From an uncultured Oscillospiraceae bacterium (GTDB lineage Bacteria; Bacillota; Clostridia; Oscillospirales; Oscillospiraceae), in assembly GCA_910588365.1 (NCBI GenBank), contig CAJUQS010000077.1:1-5687 (forward strand): a stretch of DNA of 5,687 bases. The letters are read 5' to 3'. Made by a program: the position numbers and the translations under genes. Positions within the stretch are counted from its first letter, which is position 1. Each line of letters starts with the position of its first letter. Below, in pieces: positions 1 through 5,553 of this stretch. A model generated the notes under the pieces. The model worked only from the letters and a program-made list of their open reading frames with translations, had not been told where the DNA came from and searched no databases.

Positions 1-25
1 AGAGGTAAAAAGGAGGGGAGGAAAA

Positions 26-328
26 ATGACGCGGGGCAAGGCGGAGGATGCAGGCGGGCTGACGCCCGCCAAAGACGACAACGCCGCCCCGTATCATTTT
101 GACCGCCGATCTTTACCGATTTTCAAGTGCGTCGACTATAAGGGGAGGACGGAATGGATTTTTCAAAAGAAGAGCTGCTGGAGGCCAGGCGTCAGATTGA
201 CTCCACCCTCCACAAGCTGCGGGAGACCATCAAGACCTTTGAGGCCAAGGAGGATCCCCGGCGGTACAAGTCCCAAATTACGCTGGCGAAGCGGCGGGTG
301 GAGGCGTTCACCATCGCCAACGCGCTGA
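26..328 (+). CDS. Doubtful small ORF with a strong ribosome binding site
   Basis: The ATG at 26 is preceded by a very strong purine-rich ribosome binding site (AGGAGGGGAGG, 11-21). A TAA in another frame at 6-8 could be the end of an upstream gene, which would make this an operon-like start. The first ~22 codons mostly end in G or C, as in the real genes here. From base 154 onward the frame overlaps the better supported gene at 154-408 and loses that codon bias, so the second half is probably not coding. No domain, signal peptide or membrane segment is recognised in the 100 residues. It may be a short leader peptide, the remnant of a gene broken by a frameshift near 150, or chance. I cannot assign a function. 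Confidence 0.22.
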   Translation: MTRGKAEDAGGLTPAKDDNAAPYHFDRRSLPIFKCVDYKGRTEWIFQKKSCWRPGVRLTPPSTSCGRPSRPLRPRRIPGGTSPKLRWRSGGWRRSPSPTR

Positions 329-408
329 TTGAGCGGGAGCTGTCCTGCGTTCCCGGCGCCCCGCGGGATACAGACAGAGCGGATGCTCCGCCTAAAAGCA
401 CCTTTTGA
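154..408 (+). CDS. Small coiled-coil hypothetical protein (84 aa)
   Basis: This is an 84-residue, highly charged soluble protein with no signal peptide or membrane segment. Residues 3-37 and 41-66 look like two long amphipathic helices rich in Glu, Lys and Arg, separated by a DPRRY turn, which suggests a helical hairpin or coiled coil. The last ~18 residues (after ELSC) look disordered. The start is supported by GGGGAGG at 142-148, five bases before the ATG, and by an in-frame stop at 139-141 just upstream. Similar short helical proteins seem familiar from clostridial genomes, but I know no function and offer none. A cluster of hairpins begins inside its last codons. It is separated from the reductase gene by ~120 bases that contain that gene's own promoter, so it is probably a separate transcription unit. 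Confidence 0.72.
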   Translation: MDFSKEELLEARRQIDSTLHKLRETIKTFEAKEDPRRYKSQITLAKRRVEAFTIANALIERELSCVPGAPRDTDRADAPPKSTF

Positions 409-433
409 TACGTTTTCTTTCGGGAAAAAGTAT
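379..433 (+). terminator. Cluster of three short hairpins after the 154-408 gene
   Basis: Three perfect or near-perfect inverted repeats follow one another. GCGGA-tgc-TCCGC spans 379-391, AAAAG-cac-CTTTT spans 394-406, and ATACGTTTTC-tttcgg-GAAAAAGTAT spans 408-433 with one mismatch. The last begins on the final base of the stop codon. Their position suggests transcription termination or separation from the MerR promoter that starts 11 bases later. No clean T-run follows the last stem, so this is not a textbook intrinsic terminator. Confidence 0.33.
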
Positions 434-443
434 GATTACCCCC

Positions 444-474
444 TTGACTTTGAGTGTGCTCCAGGTGTTATGCT
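444..474 (+). promoter_or_regulatory. MerR-type promoter with 19-bp spacer and operator dyad
   Basis: A good -35 (TTGACT, 444-449) and -10 (TATGCT, 469-474) are separated by exactly 19 bases. That is longer than the usual 17 and is the spacing typical of promoters activated by MerR-family proteins, which untwist the spacer. An imperfect dyad sits between the two boxes (447-456 against 457-466), with GAG-tgtg-CTC at its core and matching AC/GT ends; 6 of 10 positions pair. The transcript would start near 481 and carry a leader of about 45 bases before the reductase gene. The MerR gene two positions downstream is the obvious regulator, which would make the unit autoregulated. The boxes and spacing are seen directly; regulation is inferred. 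Confidence 0.66.
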
Positions 475-515
475 GATAGACAACAGGAAAACCGCACAGG
501 ACATGGAAACAGAAA

Positions 516-520
516 AGGAG
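516..520 (+). promoter_or_regulatory. Ribosome binding site deciding the reductase start
   Basis: AGGAG at 516-520 lies seven bases before the ATG at 528 but only four before the ATG at 525. The tandem ATGs leave one residue of doubt. The spacing, and the usual family beginning (MQYRTLG), favour 528. Confidence 0.6.
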
Positions 521-527
521 ACGAATG

Positions 528-1673
528 ATGCAATACCGTACATTAGGACGCACCGGCATCCGGGTGAGTGAGATCGGCATGGGCTGCGAGGGCTTCGATG
601 GGAAGTCCCGGGAGCAGATCCGGGAGATGGTAGACGTGATGGAGGCCGCCGGGGTCAACTGCATCGACCTCTACAGCCCCAATCCGGACCTGCGCAGCGG
701 CCTGGGACAGGCCCTGCGGGGCAGGCGGGACAAGTTTGTCCTCCAGGGGCACCTCTGCACCATCTGGAAGGACGGCCAGTACAAGCGCACCCGGGACATG
801 GCCGAGGTGAAGGCGGGCTTTGCCGACCAGCTGAGCCGTCTGGAGACGGACTGCCTGGACATCGGCATGATCCACTATGTGGACGCCCTGAGCGACTGGG
901 AGAGCGTGGTACAGAACGGCATCCTGGACTACGCCCTGGAGCTGAAGGACAGGGGCGTGATCAAGAGCCTGGGCCTCTCCAGCCACAACCCGGAGGCGGC
1001 CCTGGCGGCGATCGGCACGGGGAAGATCGACGTGCTGATGTTCTCCGTCAACCCCTGCTACGACCTCCAGCCCGCCGGCGAGGATGTGGAGCAGCTGTGG
1101 GCGGAGAAAAATTACGCGGCCCCCCTGGTGAACATGGACCCCCAGCGGCAGGCCCTGTACGAGACCTGCCAGCGGCTGGGCGTGGGCATCACCGTCATGA
1201 AGGCATTTGGCGGCGGGGATCTGCTCAGCGATCTCGGCCCGGCCGGGAAGGCCCTCACCCCCCTCCAGTGCCTCCACTACGCCCTCACCCGCCCGGCGGT
1301 GGCCTCCGTCATGTGCGGGGCCCGGTCGGTGGAGGAGCTGCGCGCCAGCATCGCCTATGAGGACGCGCCGGAGGCGGAGCGGGACTACGCCGCCGCCTTT
1401 GCCGCCCTCCCCCGGATCAGCTGGCAGGGGCACTGCATGTACTGCGGCCACTGCGCCCCCTGCCCCCAGGGGATCGACGTGGCGTCGGTCACCAAATTCC
1501 TGAACCTTTGCAGGGCCCAGGGGGAGATTCCCGAGACGGTCCGGGAGCACTACGCCGCCCTGCCCCGCAAGGCGGGGGCGTGCGTCGGGTGCGGGGCCTG
1601 CGAGCAGCGGTGCCCCTTCGGCGTGCCGGCCGTGGAGAACATGGCCCAGGCCGCGAAGCTGTTCCGGGCCTAG
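528..1673 (+). CDS. Aldo/keto reductase with C-terminal 2x[4Fe-4S] ferredoxin domain
   Basis: This is a 381-residue cytoplasmic oxidoreductase. Residues 1 to ~295 form the aldo/keto reductase TIM barrel: it opens with MQYRTLGRTG, carries the IHYVD strand near 115 and LGLSSHNP near 149, and ends with the ASVMCGARSVEEL segment. Residues ~300-375 are a bacterial two-cluster ferredoxin domain with CX2CX2CX2CP (C303, C306, C309, C312) and CX2CX2CX3CP (C352, C355, C358, C362). Length and layout match known clostridial Fe-S aldo/keto reductases. Asp47 and His116 of the usual Asp-Tyr-Lys-His tetrad are found, but Asn52 and His75 seem to occupy the Tyr and Lys positions, so standard carbonyl reduction with NADPH is not assured. 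Electrons may move through the clusters. The gene is first in a two-gene unit with a MerR regulator and follows a MerR-type promoter, which suggests induction by a reactive or redox signal. The substrate is unknown. Confidence 0.95.
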   Translation: MQYRTLGRTGIRVSEIGMGCEGFDGKSREQIREMVDVMEAAGVNCIDLYSPNPDLRSGLGQALRGRRDKFVLQGHLCTIWKDGQYKRTRDMAEVKAGFADQLSRLETDCLDIGMIHYVDALSDWESVVQNGILDYALELKDRGVIKSLGLSSHNPEAALAAIGTGKIDVLMFSVNPCYDLQPAGEDVEQLWAEKNYAAPLVNMDPQRQALYETCQRLGVGITVMKAFGGGDLLSDLGPAGKALTPLQCLHYALTRPAVASVMCGARSVEELRASIAYEDAPEAERDYAAAFAALPRISWQGHCMYCGHCAPCPQGIDVASVTKFLNLCRAQGEIPETVREHYAALPRKAGACVGCGACEQRCPFGVPAVENMAQAAKLFRA

Positions 1674-1691
1674 CGGAGAAAGGCGTGTTTC

Positions 1692-2075
1692 ATGACCATT
1701 GCGGAAGTAAGCAGAAAGTATCATATGACTGCGGACACCCTGCGCTACTATGAGCGCATCGGGCTCATCCCCCCGGTCCCCCGGACCGGGGGCGGCATCC
1801 GGGACTACGACGAGGAGTCCTGCCGGTGGATCGAGCTGATGAAGTGTATGCGCTCCGCCGGCGTACAGATCGACGCGCTGATCGAGTATGTGGCCCTTTT
1901 CCGCCAGGGGGAGGGCACCATGGAGCAGCGCAAGGCCATCCTGGTGGAGCAGCGGGACCAGATGGTGGCCCGTATGGAGGAGATGCAGTGCTCCCTGGAC
2001 CGCCTCAATAAGAAGATCGAGGGCTACGAGAGCGGCCTGCTCCGCCGGGAGAGGGAGCTGGGCGGTACGCGTTAA
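1692..2075 (+). CDS. MerR-family transcriptional regulator, AdhR/NmlR-like
   Basis: This 127-residue DNA-binding activator starts with the family's winged helix-turn-helix (MTIAEVSRKY, then the conserved TLRYYERIGLIPP at 16-28, and GIRDYDEE at 35-42). It continues with WIELMKCMRSAGV and a long dimerising coiled coil (~75-120). Cys52 in the KCMRSAG segment falls where AdhR/NmlR-type regulators carry the cysteine that senses aldehydes or other electrophiles. C44 and C100 are also present, but there is no C-terminal cysteine/histidine cluster for metal binding and no added ligand-binding domain. A purine-rich site (GAGAAAGG, ending at 1683) lies eight bases before the start. The gene follows the reductase by 18 bases and is probably cotranscribed, controlling the promoter at 444-474. 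Its stop overlaps the stop of the convergent gene at 2072. The signal sensed is inferred from the family. Confidence 0.94.
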   Translation: MTIAEVSRKYHMTADTLRYYERIGLIPPVPRTGGGIRDYDEESCRWIELMKCMRSAGVQIDALIEYVALFRQGEGTMEQRKAILVEQRDQMVARMEEMQCSLDRLNKKIEGYESGLLRRERELGGTR

Positions 2076-2767
2076 AGAAGATGCCCGTACTCCTCCAGGG
2101 CCGCCAGGGCCTTTTCGTTGGGGGCGTAGAGGTACCTGCGGCCGTCCGGCCCCGGCGTCCGGTCAAACCAGCCCAGGGCGTTGCGGCCCAGAATGACGGC
2201 GGCGTTGGGCGGACCGCCCAGCTTCTTCACGTCCGCCGCCGTCAGGGGCCCCCGGTCCCGCAGAATTCTCACCGCCAGAAGGGCCTGTTCCTTGTAGGCG
2301 GTGAGAATTTTTTTCCGGCTGACGCCGCCGGTATTGGCGCTGCCCGTGCGGTCCCCGTGTTCGCGGAGGACCGCCATGCGGCGCTTTTTGTCGCGCCGGG
2401 GTGCGGACGCCTCCTTGGGATGGACCGCCACGTCCACCTGGCCCGCCCCCCTGCTGGTGAAGCCCACGAAGATGAGCCCCAGCTCCAGCCGCCGGCAGAG
2501 GGAGCGCATCTCCGGCACCCGGGGGTCCATGTACCCCCGCTTAGGCAGGGGCACCGCCACATAGACCCCGTCGGCCACCCGCTGGCGGTCCATGGCCTGG
2601 AAGACCAGCTCCAGGGTGAAGCCCCGCTTCAGCTCCACCACAATCAGCTCCCCGTCCCGCACGGCGGCGACGTCGCAGTCCTTGACCTCGCCCTTCACAT
2701 CGTAGCCCAGCCCCTCCAGGTAGCTGCGCACCGGGCCGTACAGATCGCTCTCCAGCAGCTTCTCCAT
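2072..2767 (-). CDS. DUF2161 protein with PD-(D/E)XK nuclease-like core
   Basis: This is a 231-residue soluble protein recognised as DUF2161, a family placed among PD-(D/E)XK phosphodiesterase-like folds. The N-terminal domain begins MEKLLESDLYGPV. It contains the expected acidic/lysine set: Glu27 (GEVKD), Asp32 (CDVAAV), Glu45-Leu-Lys47 (VVELKRG) and Gln57 (VFQAMDR). The core runs to ~118, a basic linker follows (~122-140), and residues ~150-231 look like a small helical winged-helix-type domain (ILTAYKEQALLAVRIL, ADVKKLGG, YLYAPNE). The motifs suggest metal-dependent nucleic-acid cleavage or binding, but I know of no established activity. The frame stays open to 2899; 2767 is chosen because the family begins about there, an upstream start would run into the dehydrogenase gene, and a purine-rich GGGAGG lies about ten bases ahead. 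It is 46 bases behind the dehydrogenase and probably cotranscribed. Confidence 0.86.
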   Translation of the reverse strand: MEKLLESDLYGPVRSYLEGLGYDVKGEVKDCDVAAVRDGELIVVELKRGFTLELVFQAMDRQRVADGVYVAVPLPKRGYMDPRVPEMRSLCRRLELGLIFVGFTSRGAGQVDVAVHPKEASAPRRDKKRRMAVLREHGDRTGSANTGGVSRKKILTAYKEQALLAVRILRDRGPLTAADVKKLGGPPNAAVILGRNALGWFDRTPGPDGRRYLYAPNEKALAALEEYGHLL

Positions 2768-2813
2768 CTCCCCCGCGCCTCCCTCCGCTCGTTGTTTCCC
2801 CCGGACAGATCCA

Positions 2814-3785
2814 TCAGTAGCCGCGCCGGCGGTCCACCAGGTTCTCCGGCAGCTCCCCCGCGCCCCAGCGCCGCAGGTCCCGGCAGAACAGCTCCACATC
2901 CAGATCGCAGGTCAGGCCCAGGGACATGTTTCCGGAGACATGGGGGGTGAGGATGGTGTTGGGACAGCTCCACAGGGGATGGTCCGCCGGCAGGGGCTCC
3001 GGCACCATCACGTCCAGCGCCGCGCCGGCCAGACGGCGTTCCCGCAGGGCCTCCGCCAGGGCCTCCTGGTCGATGGCGGAGCCCCTGCCCACGTTGACGA
3101 CAAAGGCCGTGGGCGGCAGGAGGGCGATGCGCTCCCGGGAGAGGAGCCCCTCCGTCTCCGCCGTGGCCGGGAGCGCCAGGACGACCGCGTCCGCCCGGGG
3201 CAGCACGCTGTCCAGCTCCCCGACGGGCAGCACGGCGTCAAAGGCGGGCTCCGCCGCCCTCCCGCTGCGGCAGACGCCGGTGACGGCGGCGCCCAGGGCC
3301 TTCAGGCGGCGGGCGGTGTGGGACCCGATGTCCCCGGTGCCCAGCAGGACCACATGGCTGCCGGTGATGGAGCGGATGGGGGTGTGCAGCGTCCAGCGGC
3401 GTTCCAGCAGGTCCGCCTCGTACTCCGGCATCCGCCGCAGGAGCATCAGCAGCACCATGAGGATGTGCTCGGAGATGGTGGGGCCGTAGGCCCCGGAGCT
3501 GTTGGAGAGCAGGCAGTCCGGCCGGGGCCAGAGCGCATCGTCCAGAAGGTGGTCCACGCCGGCGGAGGCGGCGCACAGCCAGCGCAGCTGCTTCGCCCCC
3601 GCCAGCAGGGACGGCGGGAGATAGCCGAAGAGGATCTCGTAGTCCCCGATCTCCGCCGCCAGCCGGTCCGTGTCCCGGTCGCTGTCGTAGTAGGTGACGG
3701 CAAAGCCGGCCTTAACCGCCGCGGCATCGATCTTGGCCCGGTTTCCCTCGTCCAGGAAGTTGCAGTATACCCCTATTTTTCTCAT
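2814..3785 (-). CDS. D-isomer-specific 2-hydroxyacid dehydrogenase
   Basis: This 323-residue cytoplasmic enzyme would interconvert a 2-oxoacid and a D-2-hydroxyacid using a nicotinamide cofactor. The outer substrate-binding domain covers ~1-95 and the end of the chain. The Rossmann domain (~100-285) has GTGDIG at 149-154, and the three catalytic residues are in place: Arg234 (NVGRGSAID), Glu263 (DVMVPEPLP) and His282 (TPHVSG). Length is normal for the family. After the second Rossmann strand the sequence is GVCRSGR, without the acidic residue that favours NADH, so NADPH use is likely, as in glyoxylate/hydroxypyruvate reductases. The exact substrate cannot be read from the sequence. The ATG at 3785 gives the usual N-terminal strand (MRKIGVY), with a modest AAGGGA some ten bases upstream. 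The gene lies between the FAD oxidoreductase and DUF2161 genes on the same strand. Confidence 0.95.
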   Translation of the reverse strand: MRKIGVYCNFLDEGNRAKIDAAAVKAGFAVTYYDSDRDTDRLAAEIGDYEILFGYLPPSLLAGAKQLRWLCAASAGVDHLLDDALWPRPDCLLSNSSGAYGPTISEHILMVLLMLLRRMPEYEADLLERRWTLHTPIRSITGSHVVLLGTGDIGSHTARRLKALGAAVTGVCRSGRAAEPAFDAVLPVGELDSVLPRADAVVLALPATAETEGLLSRERIALLPPTAFVVNVGRGSAIDQEALAEALRERRLAGAALDVMVPEPLPADHPLWSCPNTILTPHVSGNMSLGLTCDLDVELFCRDLRRWGAGELPENLVDRRRGY

Positions 3786-3852
3786 ACAATCGGATCCCTT
3801 TCCATCGAAAAAATCTCTCGCTTTTGGTCATTCCGCCATTTATCAAACATAA

Positions 3853-3905
3853 GCAAAGCGCAGCTTTGCGCCAAAGTTTTTCTTCTTTTTTCAAAAAGAA
3901 GAAAA
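3853..3905. repeat. Palindrome cluster between the FAD and dehydrogenase genes
   Basis: Two strong inverted repeats are adjacent. GCAAAGC-gca-GCTTTGC spans 3853-3869. A perfect 13-base AT-rich palindrome spans 3878-3905 around a two-base centre (3891-3892). CTTTG-cgc-CAAAG (3864-3876) overlaps the first and could compete with it. The inner arm of the AT-rich palindrome also encodes the last residues and stop of the FAD gene. Read leftward, the GC-richer hairpin is followed by TTATGTTT, a weak T-rich tail, so it may terminate or attenuate transcription between the genes. An inserted repeat is another possibility. Confidence 0.5.
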
Positions 3906-5483
3906 GGAGGCCAGCACCCGCTCCGCGGTCCGCAGCCCGTCGGCGGCGGCGGACAGGATGCCGCCCGCGTACCCGGCCCCCTCGCCGCAGGGCCACAGCC
4001 CCCGGACGGCGGACTGGCCGCCCTCGTCCCGGAGAATCCGCAGGGGGCAGGAGGAGCGGGTCTCCACCGCCGTGAGGACCGCGTCCGGGGCGGCGTAGCC
4101 CCGGACCTTCCGGTCCAGGACGGGCAGCGCCTCCGCCAGGGCCCCGCAGAGAAACTCCGGCAGGATCTCCCACAGATTGCACCACCGCACGCCGGGTCGG
4201 TAGGAGGGCAGGACGCTCCCCGGGCCCCGGGAGGGCCGGCGGAGGAGGAAGTCCTCCACCCGCTGGGCCGGGGCGAGGAACCCGCCGCCCCCGGCGGCAA
4301 AGGCGCGCTCCTCCAGATCCCGCTGGAGGGCGATGCCCGCCAGGGGGCCGTCCCCGGGGAAGTCCTCCGGCGTGATCCCCACCAGCAGCCCGCCGTTGCA
4401 GTTGACGCCGTCCCTGGCGTAGAAGCTCATGCCGTTGGTGACCGCCCGGCCGGCCTCGCTGGCGGCGGCCACCACCTGCCCGCCGGGGCAGACGCAGAAG
4501 CTGAACACCCCCCGGCCGCTGTCCAGGTGGCAGCTGAGCTTGTAGCTGGCCGCCGGAAGGCGGGGATGGCCCGCCAGGTGCTTGTACTGGGCCAGATCGA
4601 TGTCCGCCTGACGGTGCTCGATGCGCACGCCCACCGCCAGGGGCTTGGGCTCCATGGGCACCCCGGCGGCATACAGCATCTCAAAGGTGTCCCGGGCGCT
4701 GTTGCCCAGCGCCAGCACCGTATGCCGGGCGGGCAGGACATACGCCCCCTCCGGCCCCTCGACGCGCAGCGCCCGGACCCCGCCCCCCTCCAGCTCGACG
4801 CCCGTCAGGCGGTGGCCGAAGCGGATGTCGCAGCCCAGGTCCCGCAGCTCCCGCCGCAGCTCCGCCAGCACCCGGCGGAGGTAGTCGGTGCCCACGTGGG
4901 GCTTGGCGTCCCAGAGGATGCTCTCCGGCGCGCCGTGGGAGACCAGCTCCTCCAGAATGAACCGGTGGCGCAGATCCCTGGTGCCGGTGTTCAGCTTGCC
5001 GTCGGAGAAGGCCCCGGCGCCTCCCTCCCCGAACTGGACGTTGGATTGGAGATCCAGCTCCCCCGTCTCCCAGAACCGCTCCACGTCCGCCTGCCGCCGC
5101 TCCACGTCCCAGCCCCGCTCCAGCAGGACGGGGCGGGCCCCGCACCGGGCCAGCGCCAGGGCGCAGAACAGTCCGCCCGGCCCCGCCCCCGCCACCACCG
5201 GCGAAAGCCCCGGCGCGGAGATGGGGGGCGGCAGGCGGTAGGGGCTTTCCGTCACCCTGGAGACGCCGCGGCCCCGCTGCCGCCGCAGGACCTTCTCCTC
5301 GTTTTTCACCGATATGCGGACGGTGTAGACCCACCGGGCGCCCTCCCTGGCGTCCAGCGCCTTGCGGAGGATGCGCAGCTCCCCCACGTCCTCCGGCGCC
5401 GCCCGCACCGCCGCCGCGGCCCGCCGCACCAGCAGTCCCTCGTCCTCCTCCAGATTCAGCTTGATTCCCTCAATTTGCAGCAT
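3891..5483 (-). CDS. FAD-dependent oxidoreductase, COG2509-like
   Basis: This 530-residue cytoplasmic flavoprotein belongs to the COG2509 group of NAD(P)/FAD-dependent dehydrogenases, whose substrates are unknown. Residues 1 to ~65 form a small N-terminal alpha/beta domain (MLQIEGIKLNL at the start, WVYTVRISVKN at its end). The FAD-binding Rossmann motif is VVAGAGPGGLFCALALARCG (96-115), with Glu122 as the acidic residue for the ribose. Family landmarks follow: SNVQFGEGGAGAFSDGKLNTG (147-167), LALGNSARD (257-265), FCVCPGGQVVAAASE (329-343), and the C-terminal FAD segment GLWPCGEGAGYAGGILSAAADG (495-516). There is no signal peptide or membrane segment. The ATG at 5483 is preferred over an upstream TTG at 5498 because GGGAGA lies seven bases before it. 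The last residues (FSSF) are coded by one arm of a palindrome. It appears to head the leftward gene set with the dehydrogenase and DUF2161 genes. Confidence 0.94.
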   Translation of the reverse strand: MLQIEGIKLNLEEDEGLLVRRAAAAVRAAPEDVGELRILRKALDAREGARWVYTVRISVKNEEKVLRRQRGRGVSRVTESPYRLPPPISAPGLSPVVAGAGPGGLFCALALARCGARPVLLERGWDVERRQADVERFWETGELDLQSNVQFGEGGAGAFSDGKLNTGTRDLRHRFILEELVSHGAPESILWDAKPHVGTDYLRRVLAELRRELRDLGCDIRFGHRLTGVELEGGGVRALRVEGPEGAYVLPARHTVLALGNSARDTFEMLYAAGVPMEPKPLAVGVRIEHRQADIDLAQYKHLAGHPRLPAASYKLSCHLDSGRGVFSFCVCPGGQVVAAASEAGRAVTNGMSFYARDGVNCNGGLLVGITPEDFPGDGPLAGIALQRDLEERAFAAGGGGFLAPAQRVEDFLLRRPSRGPGSVLPSYRPGVRWCNLWEILPEFLCGALAEALPVLDRKVRGYAAPDAVLTAVETRSSCPLRILRDEGGQSAVRGLWPCGEGAGYAGGILSAAADGLRTAERVLASFSSF

Positions 5484-5490
5484 CGTCTCT

Positions 5491-5496
5491 TCTCCC
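5491..5496 (-). promoter_or_regulatory. Ribosome binding site deciding the FAD gene start
   Basis: On the minus strand GGGAGA is followed by seven bases and then ATG at 5483. The alternative in-frame start at 5498 is a TTG that overlaps this site and has no better site of its own. Confidence 0.6.
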
Positions 5497-5500
5497 AATC

Positions 5501-5530
5501 ACAGGCGAAGCACAGGTTCCAAGCGCCTGT
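5501..5530. repeat. 7-base inverted repeat upstream of the FAD gene
   Basis: ACAGGCG (5501-5507) and CGCCTGT (5524-5530) are perfect inverted copies separated by 16 bases. They lie 18 bases upstream of the FAD gene ATG, in its probable leader or promoter. This could be an operator for a dimeric repressor or a leader hairpin. No confident -35/-10 pair was found around it. Confidence 0.4.
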
Positions 5531-5553
5531 CTCCGCCGTTCTCTTTCTTAGAG

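Noticed and set aside
329..571. 80-residue open frame spanning the gap before the reductase
   Set aside because: It runs through hairpins, the promoter and the reductase start in a different frame, and has no ribosome binding site of note or codon bias.
543..1724. 393-residue open frame on the minus strand across the reductase gene
   Set aside because: It is the antisense shadow of a strongly supported gene, created by G/C-ending codons; the peptide is rich in Gly, His and Pro with no recognisable domain.
1692..2075. Metal-sensing MerR (mercury, copper or zinc type)
   Set aside because: The C-terminal cysteine or histidine metal ligands are missing and no metal transporter or reductase of those systems is next to it.
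2768..2899. 44-residue N-terminal extension of the DUF2161 protein
   Set aside because: The extension is Cys/Trp/Gly-rich, overlaps the dehydrogenase gene, and the family begins near MEKLLESDLY.
2081..2950. 289-residue open frame on the plus strand across the DUF2161 gene
   Set aside because: It is antisense to a recognised family, has a skewed Pro/Arg/His-rich composition and lacks domain motifs.
4681..5334. 217-residue minus-strand frame within the FAD gene
   Set aside because: It is a same-strand frame shadow with a Gly/Ala/Arg/Pro-rich composition; the FAD gene frame carries all the family motifs.
5484..5498. TTG start giving five extra residues to the FAD protein
   Set aside because: The ATG at 5483 has a well-spaced GGGAGA that the TTG start would overlap.
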